From: Pseudonocardia sp. ICBG1293
Lineage (GTDB): Bacteria; Actinomycetota; Actinomycetes; Mycobacteriales; Pseudonocardiaceae
Reading direction: 5' to 3'
DNA: 64,000 nucleotides
Assembly: GCF_020131355.1 (NCBI RefSeq)
Contig: NZ_JAHLEL010000040.1
Location: forward strand, 62,001-126,000
The notes beneath the pieces were generated by a model. The model worked only from the letters and a program-made list of their open reading frames with translations. It had not been told where the DNA came from and did not search any database. This document shows positions 24,537 to 36,587 of the stretch, in pieces. Numbering within the stretch: the stretch's first letter is position 1; each line of letters begins with the position of its first letter. Position numbers and translations under genes: made by a program.

Positions 24537-26426
24537 TCAGCCCGCGGTCGCCGCGGGGAGGAACTGGGTGCGATGCAGGGTGGCGTAGCGACCGCCCGCG
24601 GCCAGCAGCTCGTCGTGGGTCCCGGACTCGACGACCTGCCCGCCCTCCAGCACCGCGATCCGGTCGGCCGCGCGCACGGTCGACAGCCGGTGTGCGATGA
24701 CGATCGCGGTCCGCCCCACCAGCGCCTCGGCCAGTGCCTCCTGCACCGCCGCCTCGGACTCGGAGTCCAGATGCGCGGTGGCCTCGTCCAGGATCACCAC
24801 CCGCGGCCGCGCCAGCAGCAGCCGGGCGATCGTCAGGCGCTGGCGCTCACCGCCGGAGAGCCGGTAGCCGCGCTCCCCCACCACGGTGTCCAGCCCGTCG
24901 GGCAGCGTGTCGAGCAGCTCGCCGAGCCGGGCGCGGCGCAACGCGTCGACCATCTCGTCGTCGGTCGCGCCGGGCGCGGCGTAGCGCAGGTTGCCGGCGA
25001 TCGTGTCGTGAAACAGGTGCCCGTCCTGGGTGACCATGCCGACGGTGCCGCGCAGCGTGGCGAACGACAGGTCCCGCACGTCGACGCCGGACAGCTCGAC
25101 CGCGCCGGAGTCGACGTCGTAGAGCCGCGGGACCAGCGAGGCGAGGGTGGACTTCCCGGCCCCGGACGACCCGACCAGGGCCAGCAGCCCGCCGCCGTGG
25201 ACGTGCAGGTCGACGCCGTGCAGCACCTCGGCGTTGACCCGGTGGTCGAGGACGGCCACCTCCTCCAGCGACGCCAGCGAGACGTCGCCCGCGCCGGGAT
25301 AGGTGAAGCGGACCCCGCGCAGCGCCACGTCGACCGGCCCGTCGGGCAGCGCGGCGGGGTCGGGCCGCTCGGTCAGGATCGGACGCAGGTCGAGCACCTC
25401 GAAGACCCGCTCGAACGCGACCAGCGCGGTCATGACGTCGACGCGCGCGTTGGCCAGAGCCGTCATCGGTGTGTAGAGCCGGGTCAGCAGCAGTCCGAGC
25501 GCGACGACGGTGCCCGCCGGGATCGCGCCGGTCACCGCCAGGTAGCCGCCGAGGCCGTAGATCATGGCCTGGGCGAGCGCGGACACCAGCTGCAACGCGG
25601 TGACGAACAGCCGCGACAGCATCGCCGACCGGACGCCGATGTCGCGGACCCGCGAGACCTGCCCGCGGAAGACGGCGGCCTCGGAGTCGGGGTCGCCGAA
25701 CAGCTTCACCAGGGTGGCGCCGGGGGCGGAGAACCGCTCAGTCATCTGGTTGCCCATGGTCGCGTTGAGCTCGGCGGCCTCGCGCCGCAGCTCGGCCAGC
25801 CAGGTCCCCATCCGCCGTGCCGGGAGCACGAACACCGGCAGCAGCAGCATGGCGAGCACGGTGACCTGCCAGGCCAGCCCGATCATGACCGCGACGGCCA
25901 GCACCAGCTGGATGGTGTTGGCCAGCACCGTGGACAGGGTGCCGGTGATCGCGGTCTGGGCCCCGATCACGTCGTTGTTCAGCCTGCTGACCAGCGCCCC
26001 GGTCCGGGTGCGGGCGAAGAACGCGAGCGGCATCGACTGGACGTGGCGGAACACCGCCACCCGCAGGTCCTCGATGAGCCCCTCACCGAGGCGCGCGGAG
26101 AACCAGCGACCGGCCAGGCCGACGACCGACTCCAGCACCGCCATCCCGGCGATCGCCGCGGCGATCACGATCACCGCCCGGGCGGCGTCGGGCAGGTCGT
26201 TCGCCGCGACGATCGTGTTGACCACCCGGCCCGCCAGGACCGGGGTCGCGACACCGATCACCGCGGTGACGGTGGTCAGGGCCAGGTAGGACAGCAGCCA
26301 GCGACGGTACGGCCGGACGAAGCCCCAGATCCGGGGCCAGGTCCCCGGCGCGATGGAGCCACGGCGGATGGACGTCGAGTCCGCTCCCCGGATGACCCCG
26401 CGCATCAGGGTGAGCGGGCGATCCAA
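24537..26426 (-). CDS. ABC exporter, fused permease-ATPase
   Basis: 629-residue half-transporter of the multidrug/lipid exporter type. Six membrane segments lie in residues about 40-330 with the coupling region MTERFSAPGATLVKLFG; the ATPase domain has Walker A GSSGAGKST, signature LSGGERQR, Walker B VVILDEATAHLD and the H-loop AHRLST. A TTG start at 26426 is chosen because GAAGGGGA precedes it at a good distance; ATG 26405 is the alternative. It converges on dhaL with a 28-base gap. Substrate unknown. Confidence 0.9.
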   Translation of the reverse strand: MDRPLTLMRGVIRGADSTSIRRGSIAPGTWPRIWGFVRPYRRWLLSYLALTTVTAVIGVATPVLAGRVVNTIVAANDLPDAARAVIVIAAAIAGMAVLESVVGLAGRWFSARLGEGLIEDLRVAVFRHVQSMPLAFFARTRTGALVSRLNNDVIGAQTAITGTLSTVLANTIQLVLAVAVMIGLAWQVTVLAMLLLPVFVLPARRMGTWLAELRREAAELNATMGNQMTERFSAPGATLVKLFGDPDSEAAVFRGQVSRVRDIGVRSAMLSRLFVTALQLVSALAQAMIYGLGGYLAVTGAIPAGTVVALGLLLTRLYTPMTALANARVDVMTALVAFERVFEVLDLRPILTERPDPAALPDGPVDVALRGVRFTYPGAGDVSLASLEEVAVLDHRVNAEVLHGVDLHVHGGGLLALVGSSGAGKSTLASLVPRLYDVDSGAVELSGVDVRDLSFATLRGTVGMVTQDGHLFHDTIAGNLRYAAPGATDDEMVDALRRARLGELLDTLPDGLDTVVGERGYRLSGGERQRLTIARLLLARPRVVILDEATAHLDSESEAAVQEALAEALVGRTAIVIAHRLSTVRAADRIAVLEGGQVVESGTHDELLAAGGRYATLHRTQFLPAATAG

Positions 26427-26590
26427 CGGTGTTCCCCTTCGCCGGTGGTGGACGGCGAGGGTTCACGTTACGGCGCGCACGGCGACCGGGCTCGGCGATC
26501 GGGAGCCGGGGGCCGCGACGCCGGACACACGTCGGCGCCGCCCCGGGCTCGTGGCTCGACCCGGCCGGCGGCGCCGACGAGAGGACCGGT

Positions 26591-26800
26591 CTACTTCTTC
26601 TTGGTACGGGTGGCGCCACCGCGACCGCGCAGGGTCACGCCGGTCTCGGACAGGACCCGGTGGACGAACCCGTAGGACCGCCCGGTCTGCTCGGCCAGCG
26701 AACGGATGCTGGCGCCCTTCTCGTACTTCTTCTTCAGGTCGGCTGCGAGTTTGCCCCGCTGCGTCCCGGTGATCCGGGCGCCCTTCTTCAGCTCGGCCAT
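26591..26800 (-). CDS. Small helix-turn-helix protein (Rv1473A-like)
   Basis: 69 residues: basic N-terminus (MAELKKGARITG), a helix-turn-helix segment ADLKKKYEKGASIRSLAEQT followed by GRSYGFVHRVLSE, and a Gly/Arg/Lys tail. This small DNA-binding protein is conserved across actinobacteria and, as in mycobacteria, lies next to an ABC-F gene. A GAGGAGGG ribosome-binding site precedes ATG 26800. Its targets are unknown. Confidence 0.85.
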   Translation of the reverse strand: MAELKKGARITGTQRGKLAADLKKKYEKGASIRSLAEQTGRSYGFVHRVLSETGVTLRGRGGATRTKKK

Positions 26801-26861
26801 CGGCCCTCCTCATCCCCTCCGCGGATGCCCCCGCGGACCGCCGCATCGGGCGCGACGATCA

Positions 26862-26893
26862 GGTCATGATGATCCAGTTGACCGATCATGACC
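26862..26893. promoter_or_regulatory. Inverted repeat upstream of the HTH gene, possible operator
   Basis: Perfect 9-base arms GGTCATGAT (26862-26870) and ATCATGACC (26885-26893) separated by 14 bases, 62 bases upstream of the HTH start. Centre-to-centre distance is 23 bases, about two helical turns, which suits a dimer contacting one face of the helix. Binding protein unknown; autoregulation by the HTH protein is a guess. Confidence 0.4.
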
Positions 26894-27033
26894 AGAAGGT
26901 GGAAAACGTGATCGGCGAACGGTTACCCCGAACGGCGCAGCATCGTAGGGACCGTTCGGAACCGGCCTCCACCGCCCGGCGTACCGCGCCACCCCGTCGG
27001 CACCGGACGGGCCCGGCTGCGGATCCGTCCGTA

Positions 27034-27070
27034 GGACCACCGCGGCCGCGTCACGGGATCGTGGTGGTCC
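27034..27070 (-). terminator. Possible terminator downstream of the ABC-F gene
   Basis: Eight-base arms GGACCACC (27034-27041) and GGTGGTCC (27063-27070), loop of 21 bases containing a GCGGCCGC palindrome, located 34-70 bases past the ABC-F stop. No U-tract. Modest support. Confidence 0.3.
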
Positions 27071-27103
27071 GGTCGGGTGATCACCGAGGCGTGCGGTGAC
27101 CGG

Positions 27104-28726
<1,623 letters not shown>

Positions 28727-28876
28727 GTGGAAGAGCTCCAGACGGAGGACGAGGGGTGCCGCTGAGAGGACCGGGTGCGGGCACGACGGTGCCCGGTGCG
28801 CCGGTCTACTCGATCAGGATCACGGGACCAGCCTACCGGCCGGGTCCACCGGAATCCCCACGTAGGGTCGGGACCC

Positions 28877-29653
28877 ATGACCGATCTCACCTCCCTGGCC
28901 GGTCGGGCGGCACTGGTCACCGGTGCCTCGCGCGGCATCGGGTACGGCGTGGCCGCCGCGCTGCTGGCGCGCGGCGCGTCCGTGACGATCACCGGCCGGC
29001 GTGCCCCGGAGCTCGACGCGGCGGCGGCGGAGCTCGCGACGGAGACGGGGGTCGAGGCGGGTCGGGTACGGGCCGTCGCGGGCCACGCCGGGGACGCGGC
29101 GCACCGGGCCGCCGCGGCCGAGGCGACCGTCGCGGCGTTCGGCTCGCTGGACGTGCTCGTCAACAACGCGGGGGTCAACCCGCAGTACGGGCCGCTGGTC
29201 GAGGCCGACCTCGACGCGGTCCGCAAGATCTTCGACGTGAACGTGGTCGCGGCGCTCGGGTTCGTCCAGCAGGCGCACCGGGTGTGGATGGGCGCGCACG
29301 GCGGCTCGGTCGTCAACATCGCCTCGGTCGGGGCGCTGCGTCCGACCGGGGTCATCGGCGCCTACGGGGCCTCGAAGGCCGCACTGGTCACCCTGACCGA
29401 GGAGCTGGCCGGTCAGCTCGGCCCCGGCGTCCGGGTCAACGCCGTCGCTCCCGCCGTGGTGCGGACGCGGTTCGCCGAGGCGCTGTACGCCCACGACGAG
29501 GCCGGTGTCGCCGCCGGGTACCCGCTGGGCCGCATCGGCGAGCCCGCGGACGTCGCCGAGGCGGTGGCGTTCCTCGTCTCCGACGCGGCGTCCTGGGTCA
29601 CCGGGGCCACCCTGCGGGTCGACGGCGGGATCCTGTCCGCCGGCCGGCACTGA
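28877..29653 (+). CDS. SDR family oxidoreductase
   Basis: 258-residue classical SDR: TGASRGIG nucleotide motif (residues 16-23), NNAGVNPQYGPL, catalytic Ser in NIASVGA, Tyr-x3-Lys in YGASKAAL, and the C-terminal GGILSAGRH tail. ATG 28877. Divergent from the ABC-F gene across 150 bases and followed after 11 bases by the lycopene-cyclase gene. Related to the partial SDR at the left edge. Substrate unknown; FabG-like 3-ketoacyl reduction is possible. Confidence 0.9.
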   Translation: MTDLTSLAGRAALVTGASRGIGYGVAAALLARGASVTITGRRAPELDAAAAELATETGVEAGRVRAVAGHAGDAAHRAAAAEATVAAFGSLDVLVNNAGVNPQYGPLVEADLDAVRKIFDVNVVAALGFVQQAHRVWMGAHGGSVVNIASVGALRPTGVIGAYGASKAALVTLTEELAGQLGPGVRVNAVAPAVVRTRFAEALYAHDEAGVAAGYPLGRIGEPADVAEAVAFLVSDAASWVTGATLRVDGGILSAGRH

Positions 29654-29664
29654 GCGGGCCCGGG

Positions 29665-31050
29665 GTGACCGGGACGACGAGCGGGACCACGGCGCCGGGG
29701 CGGGCGGACACCCCCGGACCGGTGGTCGCCGACGTGCTGGTGCTCGGTGGCGGGCCCGCCGGCCGGGCACTCGCCGGGGCGTGCGCGACCGCCGGCCTGC
29801 GGACCGCGCTGGCCGACCCGGCCCCCGGACGGGCCTGGACCGCGACCTACTGCGCCTGGCCCGAGGAGCTCCCGCCGCACCTGCCGGACGGGGTCGTCGC
29901 GACCCGGCCGGACGCGGTCGCGGTGCTGCCGGGCGGCGGGACCCGCGCGCTCGGCGCGTACGCGGTCCTCGACACCGCCGCACTGCGTACCCACCTCGAC
30001 GCCGGCCTGGCCGGGGTGACGGTGCTGGCCGGGCGCGCCACCGCCGACGACGTGACACCCGAGGGGAGCCGGTACCGGGTCCGGCTGCGCGTCCCGGGTG
30101 GCCGGGCCGGGAACGGGAGCGGCCGCGACAGCGACACCCAGGACAGGGACACCCAGGACAGGGACGCACCGGACGAGGACACCCCGCACGGCGACACCCC
30201 CGACGGCGACGCGGCCCCGGTCGTGCACGCGGCCCCGGTGGTGGACGCGGCCCTGGTCGTCGACGCGACGGGGGCGCCGTCGAGGCTGCGCCCCGGGCCG
30301 GCGGGCGGGACCGAGCAGACCGCCTGGGGGGTCGTCGTCGACGAGCGGGTGGCCGCGCCGGTGGTGGGCCCCGGCGAGGCCGTCTTCATGGACTGGCGTG
30401 CGCCGGGCCCGCGGCGCGCGGGGTGGACGGACTGGCCGACGTTCCTCTACGCCGTCCCCTACGGCGACGGCACGGTCCTGCTGGAGGAGACCTCCCTCGC
30501 GCGGCGACCGGGGCTGGGGCTGCCCGAGCTGCGCGACCGGCTCGCCGCGCGGCTGGCCGGGGCGGGCGTCACGGTGCCCGGTGACGCGCCCGTCGAACGG
30601 GTGCGCTTCCCCGTCGACACCCCGCGGGCCCCGCGGCACCCGGTGGGGTTCGGGGCGGCGACCCCGCTGGTGCACCCGGCGACCGGGTTCAGCGTCGCCC
30701 CGGCGCTCGGGCTGGCCCCGCGGCTGGCGCGCGAGCTGGCCCGGCACCTGCCGCAGGACCCCGCCGCCGCGACGGCGGCCGCCCGGCGGCTGCTCTGGCC
30801 CCGGTCGGCCCGCGCGGTGCACCGGCTGCGCCGGCACGGGCTGCGCACCGTGCTGGAGATGCCGCCGCACCTCGTGCCGGACTTCTTCGACGCCTTCTTC
30901 GCCGGGCGCAGCGGCCGGGCGTTCCTCACCGGCCGCGACGACCTGACCGGCACCCTCGCCGGGATGGCCGGGGTGTTCCGGGCCGCTGCACCACCCGTAC
31001 GAGCGCACATGCTGCGATCGGCCGCCGCATTTCACTCGAAAGGGCGATGA
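29665..31050 (+). CDS. Lycopene cyclase family FAD-dependent protein with acidic insert
   Basis: 461 residues from GTG 29665. The N-terminal FAD fold has VLVLGGGPAGRALAGACA; later FLYAVPYGDGTVLLEETSLA and VHPATGFSVAPALGLAPRLA are typical of CrtL/CrtY lycopene cyclases, which close the ends of lycopene. Residues 155-183 are an Asp/Thr/Pro-rich stretch made of short repeats (DTQDRDTQDRD, DTPHGDTPDGD), followed by a duplicated strand (AAPVVHAAPVVDAALVVDATG). This insert just before the conserved VVDATG strand is unusual. No other carotenoid gene is in the window. Confidence 0.82.
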   Translation: MTGTTSGTTAPGRADTPGPVVADVLVLGGGPAGRALAGACATAGLRTALADPAPGRAWTATYCAWPEELPPHLPDGVVATRPDAVAVLPGGGTRALGAYAVLDTAALRTHLDAGLAGVTVLAGRATADDVTPEGSRYRVRLRVPGGRAGNGSGRDSDTQDRDTQDRDAPDEDTPHGDTPDGDAAPVVHAAPVVDAALVVDATGAPSRLRPGPAGGTEQTAWGVVVDERVAAPVVGPGEAVFMDWRAPGPRRAGWTDWPTFLYAVPYGDGTVLLEETSLARRPGLGLPELRDRLAARLAGAGVTVPGDAPVERVRFPVDTPRAPRHPVGFGAATPLVHPATGFSVAPALGLAPRLARELARHLPQDPAAATAAARRLLWPRSARAVHRLRRHGLRTVLEMPPHLVPDFFDAFFAGRSGRAFLTGRDDLTGTLAGMAGVFRAAAPPVRAHMLRSAAAFHSKGR

Positions 31051-31159
31051 CGTCGGAGGTCCCGGGCCAGTTGCAGGGATACCACGTAGTAACGTCGTCG
31101 CACGCGGTGACGCCGGCCGCACGCCCGGCGACGCGCGACCGTTCCCCCGGGAGGCAACA

Positions 31160-31609
31160 GTGTCCGCTTACCAGACCATCGTCGTCGGTACCGACGGCTC
31201 GTCGACGTCGTTCGCCGCCGTCGAGCGCGCGGCCGGTGTGGCCGCGGACAGCGGCGCGAAGCTGGTCATCGTCTCCGCCTACACCCCGGCGAGCCGCGAG
31301 GACACCTCGGCGGCGGAGGACGCGCTGAAGGACGAGGCCTTCCTCGTCACCGGCTGGACCCCGGCCGAGGAGGCGCTGCGCGAGGCCGCCGACCGGGCCG
31401 CCGTCGCCGGCGCCAAGGACGTCTCGACCTTCGCCGAGGACGGCGCCCCGGTCGACGTGCTGCGCAAGGCCGTCAAGGAGCACCGGGCCGACCTGCTCGT
31501 CATCGGCAACCGCGGCCTGAACACCTTCTCCGGGCGGCTGCTCGGTTCGGTGCCCGCCGACGCGACCCGCCGTGCCGGCGTGGACGTGCTCGTCGTGCAC
31601 ACCACGTGA
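31160..31609 (+). CDS. Universal stress protein (UspA family)
   Basis: 149-residue single Usp domain from GTG 31160 with GGGAGGCA ribosome-binding site. The N-terminal YQTIVVGTDGSSTS and the ATP-binding motif VIGNRGLNTFSGRLLGSVPA (G-x2-G-x9-GS) are intact, so it belongs to the ATP-binding class. The cyclase gene follows after four bases, suggesting co-expression and a shared stress or nucleotide-signalling context. Confidence 0.92.
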   Translation: MSAYQTIVVGTDGSSTSFAAVERAAGVAADSGAKLVIVSAYTPASREDTSAAEDALKDEAFLVTGWTPAEEALREAADRAAVAGAKDVSTFAEDGAPVDVLRKAVKEHRADLLVIGNRGLNTFSGRLLGSVPADATRRAGVDVLVVHTT

Positions 31610-31613
31610 TCGC

Positions 31614-32645
31614 GTGACGTCCGAGCCCCGGCCGATCCCCGACCCGGCATCGATCGACTGGAGTGAGATCGACGACGGGGCACTGGACGAGTTCATCCTG
31701 GGCGTGCCCCGCGAGTTCACCCGCGACGAGCTGGTGGAGGCCGCGGGGCTCGACCCGGAGGAGTCGGGGCGGCTCTGGCGGGCGCTGGGGTTCGCCGACT
31801 CCGACCCGGAGGACCGGGTCTACACCCGGGCCGACCTCGACGCCGCACTGATGGTCGCCCGGCTGACGCGGGACTGGCTGCCCGACAAGAGCGCCCGCGA
31901 GGCGGTCGCCCGCGCGGTCGCGCAGTCGCTGTCGCGGCTCGCCGAGTGGCAGATCGGCATGCTCGCCCAGGTCGCCGCCGCCCACGTCGGGGAGCTGACC
32001 CCGCGCGACGCGGCCCGGCTGTCCGCCGAGGTGCTGCCCGAGCTCGAGGCGCTGCAGGCCTACGTGTGGCGGCGTCACCTCGCGGCGACCGCGTCCCGCT
32101 GGGTCGCCGGGGCGCAACGGCTCGACGCCGCGCACATCGCCTCCGACACCTGGCCGCTGTCGGTCGGGTTCGCCGACATGGTCGGGTTCACCCGCACCAC
32201 GCGCCGGCGTTCCATGGACGAGCTGGGCGAGATGATCGAGCGCTTCGGGGCGGTCACCACCGAGGTCATCGCGAACGGCCGGGGCCGGGTGATCAAGACC
32301 GTCGGCGACGAGGTCCTCTACGTCACCGAGCACCCCGCCGACGCCGCCGCCATCGCGCTCGGTCTGCGTGACCGGGTCCGGGTCGAGCCCTCGCTGCCCC
32401 GGCTCCGGATCGGCCTCGCCCACGGCATGGTGCTGGCCCGCTACGGCGACGTGTACGGCGAGGTCGTCAACGTCGCGGCCCGGCTCACCTCCGAGGCCCG
32501 CCCGGACACGGTGCTGGTCGACAAGGAGATGTACGAGTCGCTGCGCGACGACCCGCGCTTCGACCTGCGCCGGATCGCGACGCTGCACACCCGCGGCTAC
32601 TCCCACCTGCGCGCCTGGGCGCTGCGCGGCGCCCGCGAACGCTGA
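31614..32645 (+). CDS. Class III adenylate/guanylate cyclase with N-terminal regulatory domain
   Basis: 343 residues. Residues 1-165 resemble the autoinhibitory regulatory domain found in mycobacterial Rv1264-type cyclases; residues about 180-335 form the catalytic domain. Metal-binding Asp188 (GFADMVGFT) and Asp232 (KTVGDEV), substrate Lys228, Asp279, and transition-state Asn286 and Arg290 (YGEVVNVAARL) are all present; the Lys/Asp pair predicts ATP as substrate. GTG 31614 follows the Usp stop by four bases. A pH-sensing role, as for Rv1264, is inference. Confidence 0.9.
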   Translation: MTSEPRPIPDPASIDWSEIDDGALDEFILGVPREFTRDELVEAAGLDPEESGRLWRALGFADSDPEDRVYTRADLDAALMVARLTRDWLPDKSAREAVARAVAQSLSRLAEWQIGMLAQVAAAHVGELTPRDAARLSAEVLPELEALQAYVWRRHLAATASRWVAGAQRLDAAHIASDTWPLSVGFADMVGFTRTTRRRSMDELGEMIERFGAVTTEVIANGRGRVIKTVGDEVLYVTEHPADAAAIALGLRDRVRVEPSLPRLRIGLAHGMVLARYGDVYGEVVNVAARLTSEARPDTVLVDKEMYESLRDDPRFDLRRIATLHTRGYSHLRAWALRGARER

Positions 32646-32686
32646 CCTTGACCTGAACCCCGGTCGAGGTGACAGCCTCGGGCACC

Positions 32687-33514
32687 ATGACGAGCACGGT
32701 GACCACCGCAGCCGCCGCGTACCTCGACCTCCTCGGGGTCCACCGGTCGCCACCGGATCGGGCGCTGCTCGACCGCATCGTGACCGCGCACAACGCGACC
32801 ATCCCGTTCGAGAACCTCGACCCCTTCACCGGTGTCGACCCCCCGACCACCTCCGACGGGATCGCGGCGAAGCTGGTGCACGCCCGACGCGGCGGCTGGT
32901 GCTTCGAGCACAACCGGCTGCTGCACGACGTGCTGGCCGACCTGGGGTACCGGGTCACCCCGCTCGTCGGCCGGGTCCGCCTGGGCCTGGCCCCGGCGGA
33001 CGCGCCGGCCTCGCGCACCCACCGGTTCACCCTCGTCGACACCATCGAGGGCCGGTTCACCGTCGACGCCGGGTTCGGGTCGACGGTGCCGACCACCGCG
33101 CTGCAGCTCGTCGCCGGGCCGGAGCAGCCGACCCCGCAGGCGACCTACCGCTACGCACGCGTGGACCACGGCGGCTGGGTCCTGCAACGGCGCGGCAGCG
33201 GTGGCTGGGCCGACCAGTACGTCTTCGACCTGGTTCCGGTCCCGGACGTCGACTTCGCGATGGGCTCCTGGTACCTGGCCCACCACCCGGGGTCGCACTT
33301 CCGGACCGGGCTCGTCGCCGCGCGTACCACCCCGCGGCGCCGGACCACTCTCGACGGGACCCGGCTCACCGTGCGCACCGCCGACGGCACCGCGCAGCGC
33401 CACGACCTCACCTCCCCCGCCCGGGTGCGGGACGCGCTGGAGGAACACCTCGGCATCGACACCGGCGGCGTCGCGGGGCTGGAGGAGCGGCTGCGGGAGG
33501 TCTACTTCCGGTGA
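32687..33514 (+). CDS. nat: Arylamine N-acetyltransferase
   Basis: Acetyl-CoA-dependent N-acetyltransferase of 275 residues with the catalytic triad Cys72 (RRGGWCFEHN), His112 (THRFTLVD) and Asp127 (TVDAGFG). ATG 32687 is preferred over an upstream GTG at 32669 because it matches the family N-terminus. Physiological acceptor unknown; homologues act on arylamines and hydrazines. Confidence 0.94.
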   Translation: MTSTVTTAAAAYLDLLGVHRSPPDRALLDRIVTAHNATIPFENLDPFTGVDPPTTSDGIAAKLVHARRGGWCFEHNRLLHDVLADLGYRVTPLVGRVRLGLAPADAPASRTHRFTLVDTIEGRFTVDAGFGSTVPTTALQLVAGPEQPTPQATYRYARVDHGGWVLQRRGSGGWADQYVFDLVPVPDVDFAMGSWYLAHHPGSHFRTGLVAARTTPRRRTTLDGTRLTVRTADGTAQRHDLTSPARVRDALEEHLGIDTGGVAGLEERLREVYFR

Positions 33515-33521
33515 GACGACG

Positions 33522-33553
33522 ACGGGCCGGACCCCTGACGGGGTCCGGCCCGT
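33522..33553. terminator. Strong bidirectional terminator
   Basis: Perfect 14-base arms ACGGGCCGGACCCC (33522-33535) and GGGGTCCGGCCCGT (33540-33553) around a TGAC loop, placed between the convergent ends of nat (plus) and sufT (minus), 8 and 27 bases from the respective stops. It can serve both operons. Confidence 0.85.
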
Positions 33554-33579
33554 GCGGGTCGGTGCGGGCGGTGCGGTCC

Positions 33580-33993
33580 TCAGACCCGGAAGCCGAGGGC
33601 GCGCAGCTGCTCGCGGCCGTCCTCGGTGATCTTCTCCGGGCCCCACGGCGGCATCCAGACCCAGTTGATCCGGATGTCGTCCACGAGGCCGCCGTCGGGA
33701 CCGGCGGTGAGCGCGGAGCGGGTCTGCTCCTCGATCACGTCGGTCAGCGGGCAGGCCGCCGAGGTCAGCGTCATGTCGATGACCGCGGTGTCGCCGTCCC
33801 GGTCGATGCCGTAGACGAGGCCGAGGTCGACGACGTTGATGCCGAGCTCGGGGTCGACGACGTCCTTCATCGCCTCCTCCAGGGCCTCCAGCGTCGCGCC
33901 GTCCCCGGCGTCGGCCCGGGCGGGCGGCTCGGGCATGCCCGCCGCGCCGCGCACCACGTCCTCGGAGGTGCTCTGTTCGGTGGTCTCGCTCAT
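33580..33993 (-). CDS. sufT: SufT-type metal-sulfur cluster assembly factor (DUF59/MIP18)
   Basis: 137 residues: a flexible N-terminus of about 35 residues, then the DUF59 domain with ALEEAMKDVVDPELGINVVDLGLVYG and the cysteine-containing TSAACPLTDVIEEQ, ending with WGPEKITEDGREQLRALGF. SufT-like proteins help mature or deliver Fe-S clusters. Last gene of the suf operon; its ATG overlaps the sufU stop by four bases. Confidence 0.9.
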   Translation of the reverse strand: MSETTEQSTSEDVVRGAAGMPEPPARADAGDGATLEALEEAMKDVVDPELGINVVDLGLVYGIDRDGDTAVIDMTLTSAACPLTDVIEEQTRSALTAGPDGGLVDDIRINWVWMPPWGPEKITEDGREQLRALGFRV

Positions 33994-34466
33994 GCAGGAC
34001 TCCCCTCGGAGTTCTCGATGCTGGCGTCGGTGCGGCTCACCGCGTCCTTGAATGCCATCCAGCCCAGGAGAGCACACTTGACCCGCGCCGGGTACTTGGC
34101 GACGCCGGCGAACGCGACACCGTCGCCGATGACGTCCTCGTCGGGCTCGACCCGGCCGCGCCCCTGGGCCATCTCCTGGAACGACGCCATGATCTTCCAC
34201 GCCTCGCCGACCGGCTTCCCGGCGACCAGGTCGTGCAGCACCGACACCGAGGCCTGGCTGATCGAGCAGCCCAGCGTCTCGTAGGAGACGTCGGTGACGA
34301 CCGCGCCCTCGGGATCGTCGTCGACCTTGACCCGCAGCGTGACCTCGTCCCCACAGGTGGGGTTCACGTGGTGGGTCTCGGCGTCGTAGGGCTCGCGCAG
34401 CCCGGACCCGTGCGGGTCGCGGTAGTGGTCCAGGATGATCTCCTGGTACATCTGCTGCAGCTGCAC
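33990..34466 (-). CDS. sufU: SufU, zinc-dependent sulfurtransferase partner of SufS
   Basis: 158 residues. SufU accepts persulfide sulfur from SufS. The N-terminus MQLQQMYQEIILDHYRDP matches the family and fixes the start at GTG 34466, one base past the sufS stop. Zinc-ligand cysteines are Cys38 (NPTCGDE), Cys67 (TLGCSIS) and Cys131 (ARVKCALLGW). Tightly coupled between sufS and sufT. Confidence 0.94.
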   Translation of the reverse strand: MQLQQMYQEIILDHYRDPHGSGLREPYDAETHHVNPTCGDEVTLRVKVDDDPEGAVVTDVSYETLGCSISQASVSVLHDLVAGKPVGEAWKIMASFQEMAQGRGRVEPDEDVIGDGVAFAGVAKYPARVKCALLGWMAFKDAVSRTDASIENSEGSPA

Positions 34467-34467
34467 G

Positions 34468-36550
<2,083 letters not shown>

Positions 36551-36587
36551 CGGTGGTGGTCGCTCCGTATTCGGGAAGGGTGTGGGA

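Larger units (their letters stand above)
26801..27103 (-). other. Intergenic region between ABC-F and HTH genes
   Basis: About 300 bases downstream of the ABC-F gene and upstream of the small HTH gene, both on the minus strand. It holds two inverted repeats described separately and an AT-richer patch (about 26862-26935) likely to contain the HTH promoter. No additional gene is convincing. Confidence 0.5.
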
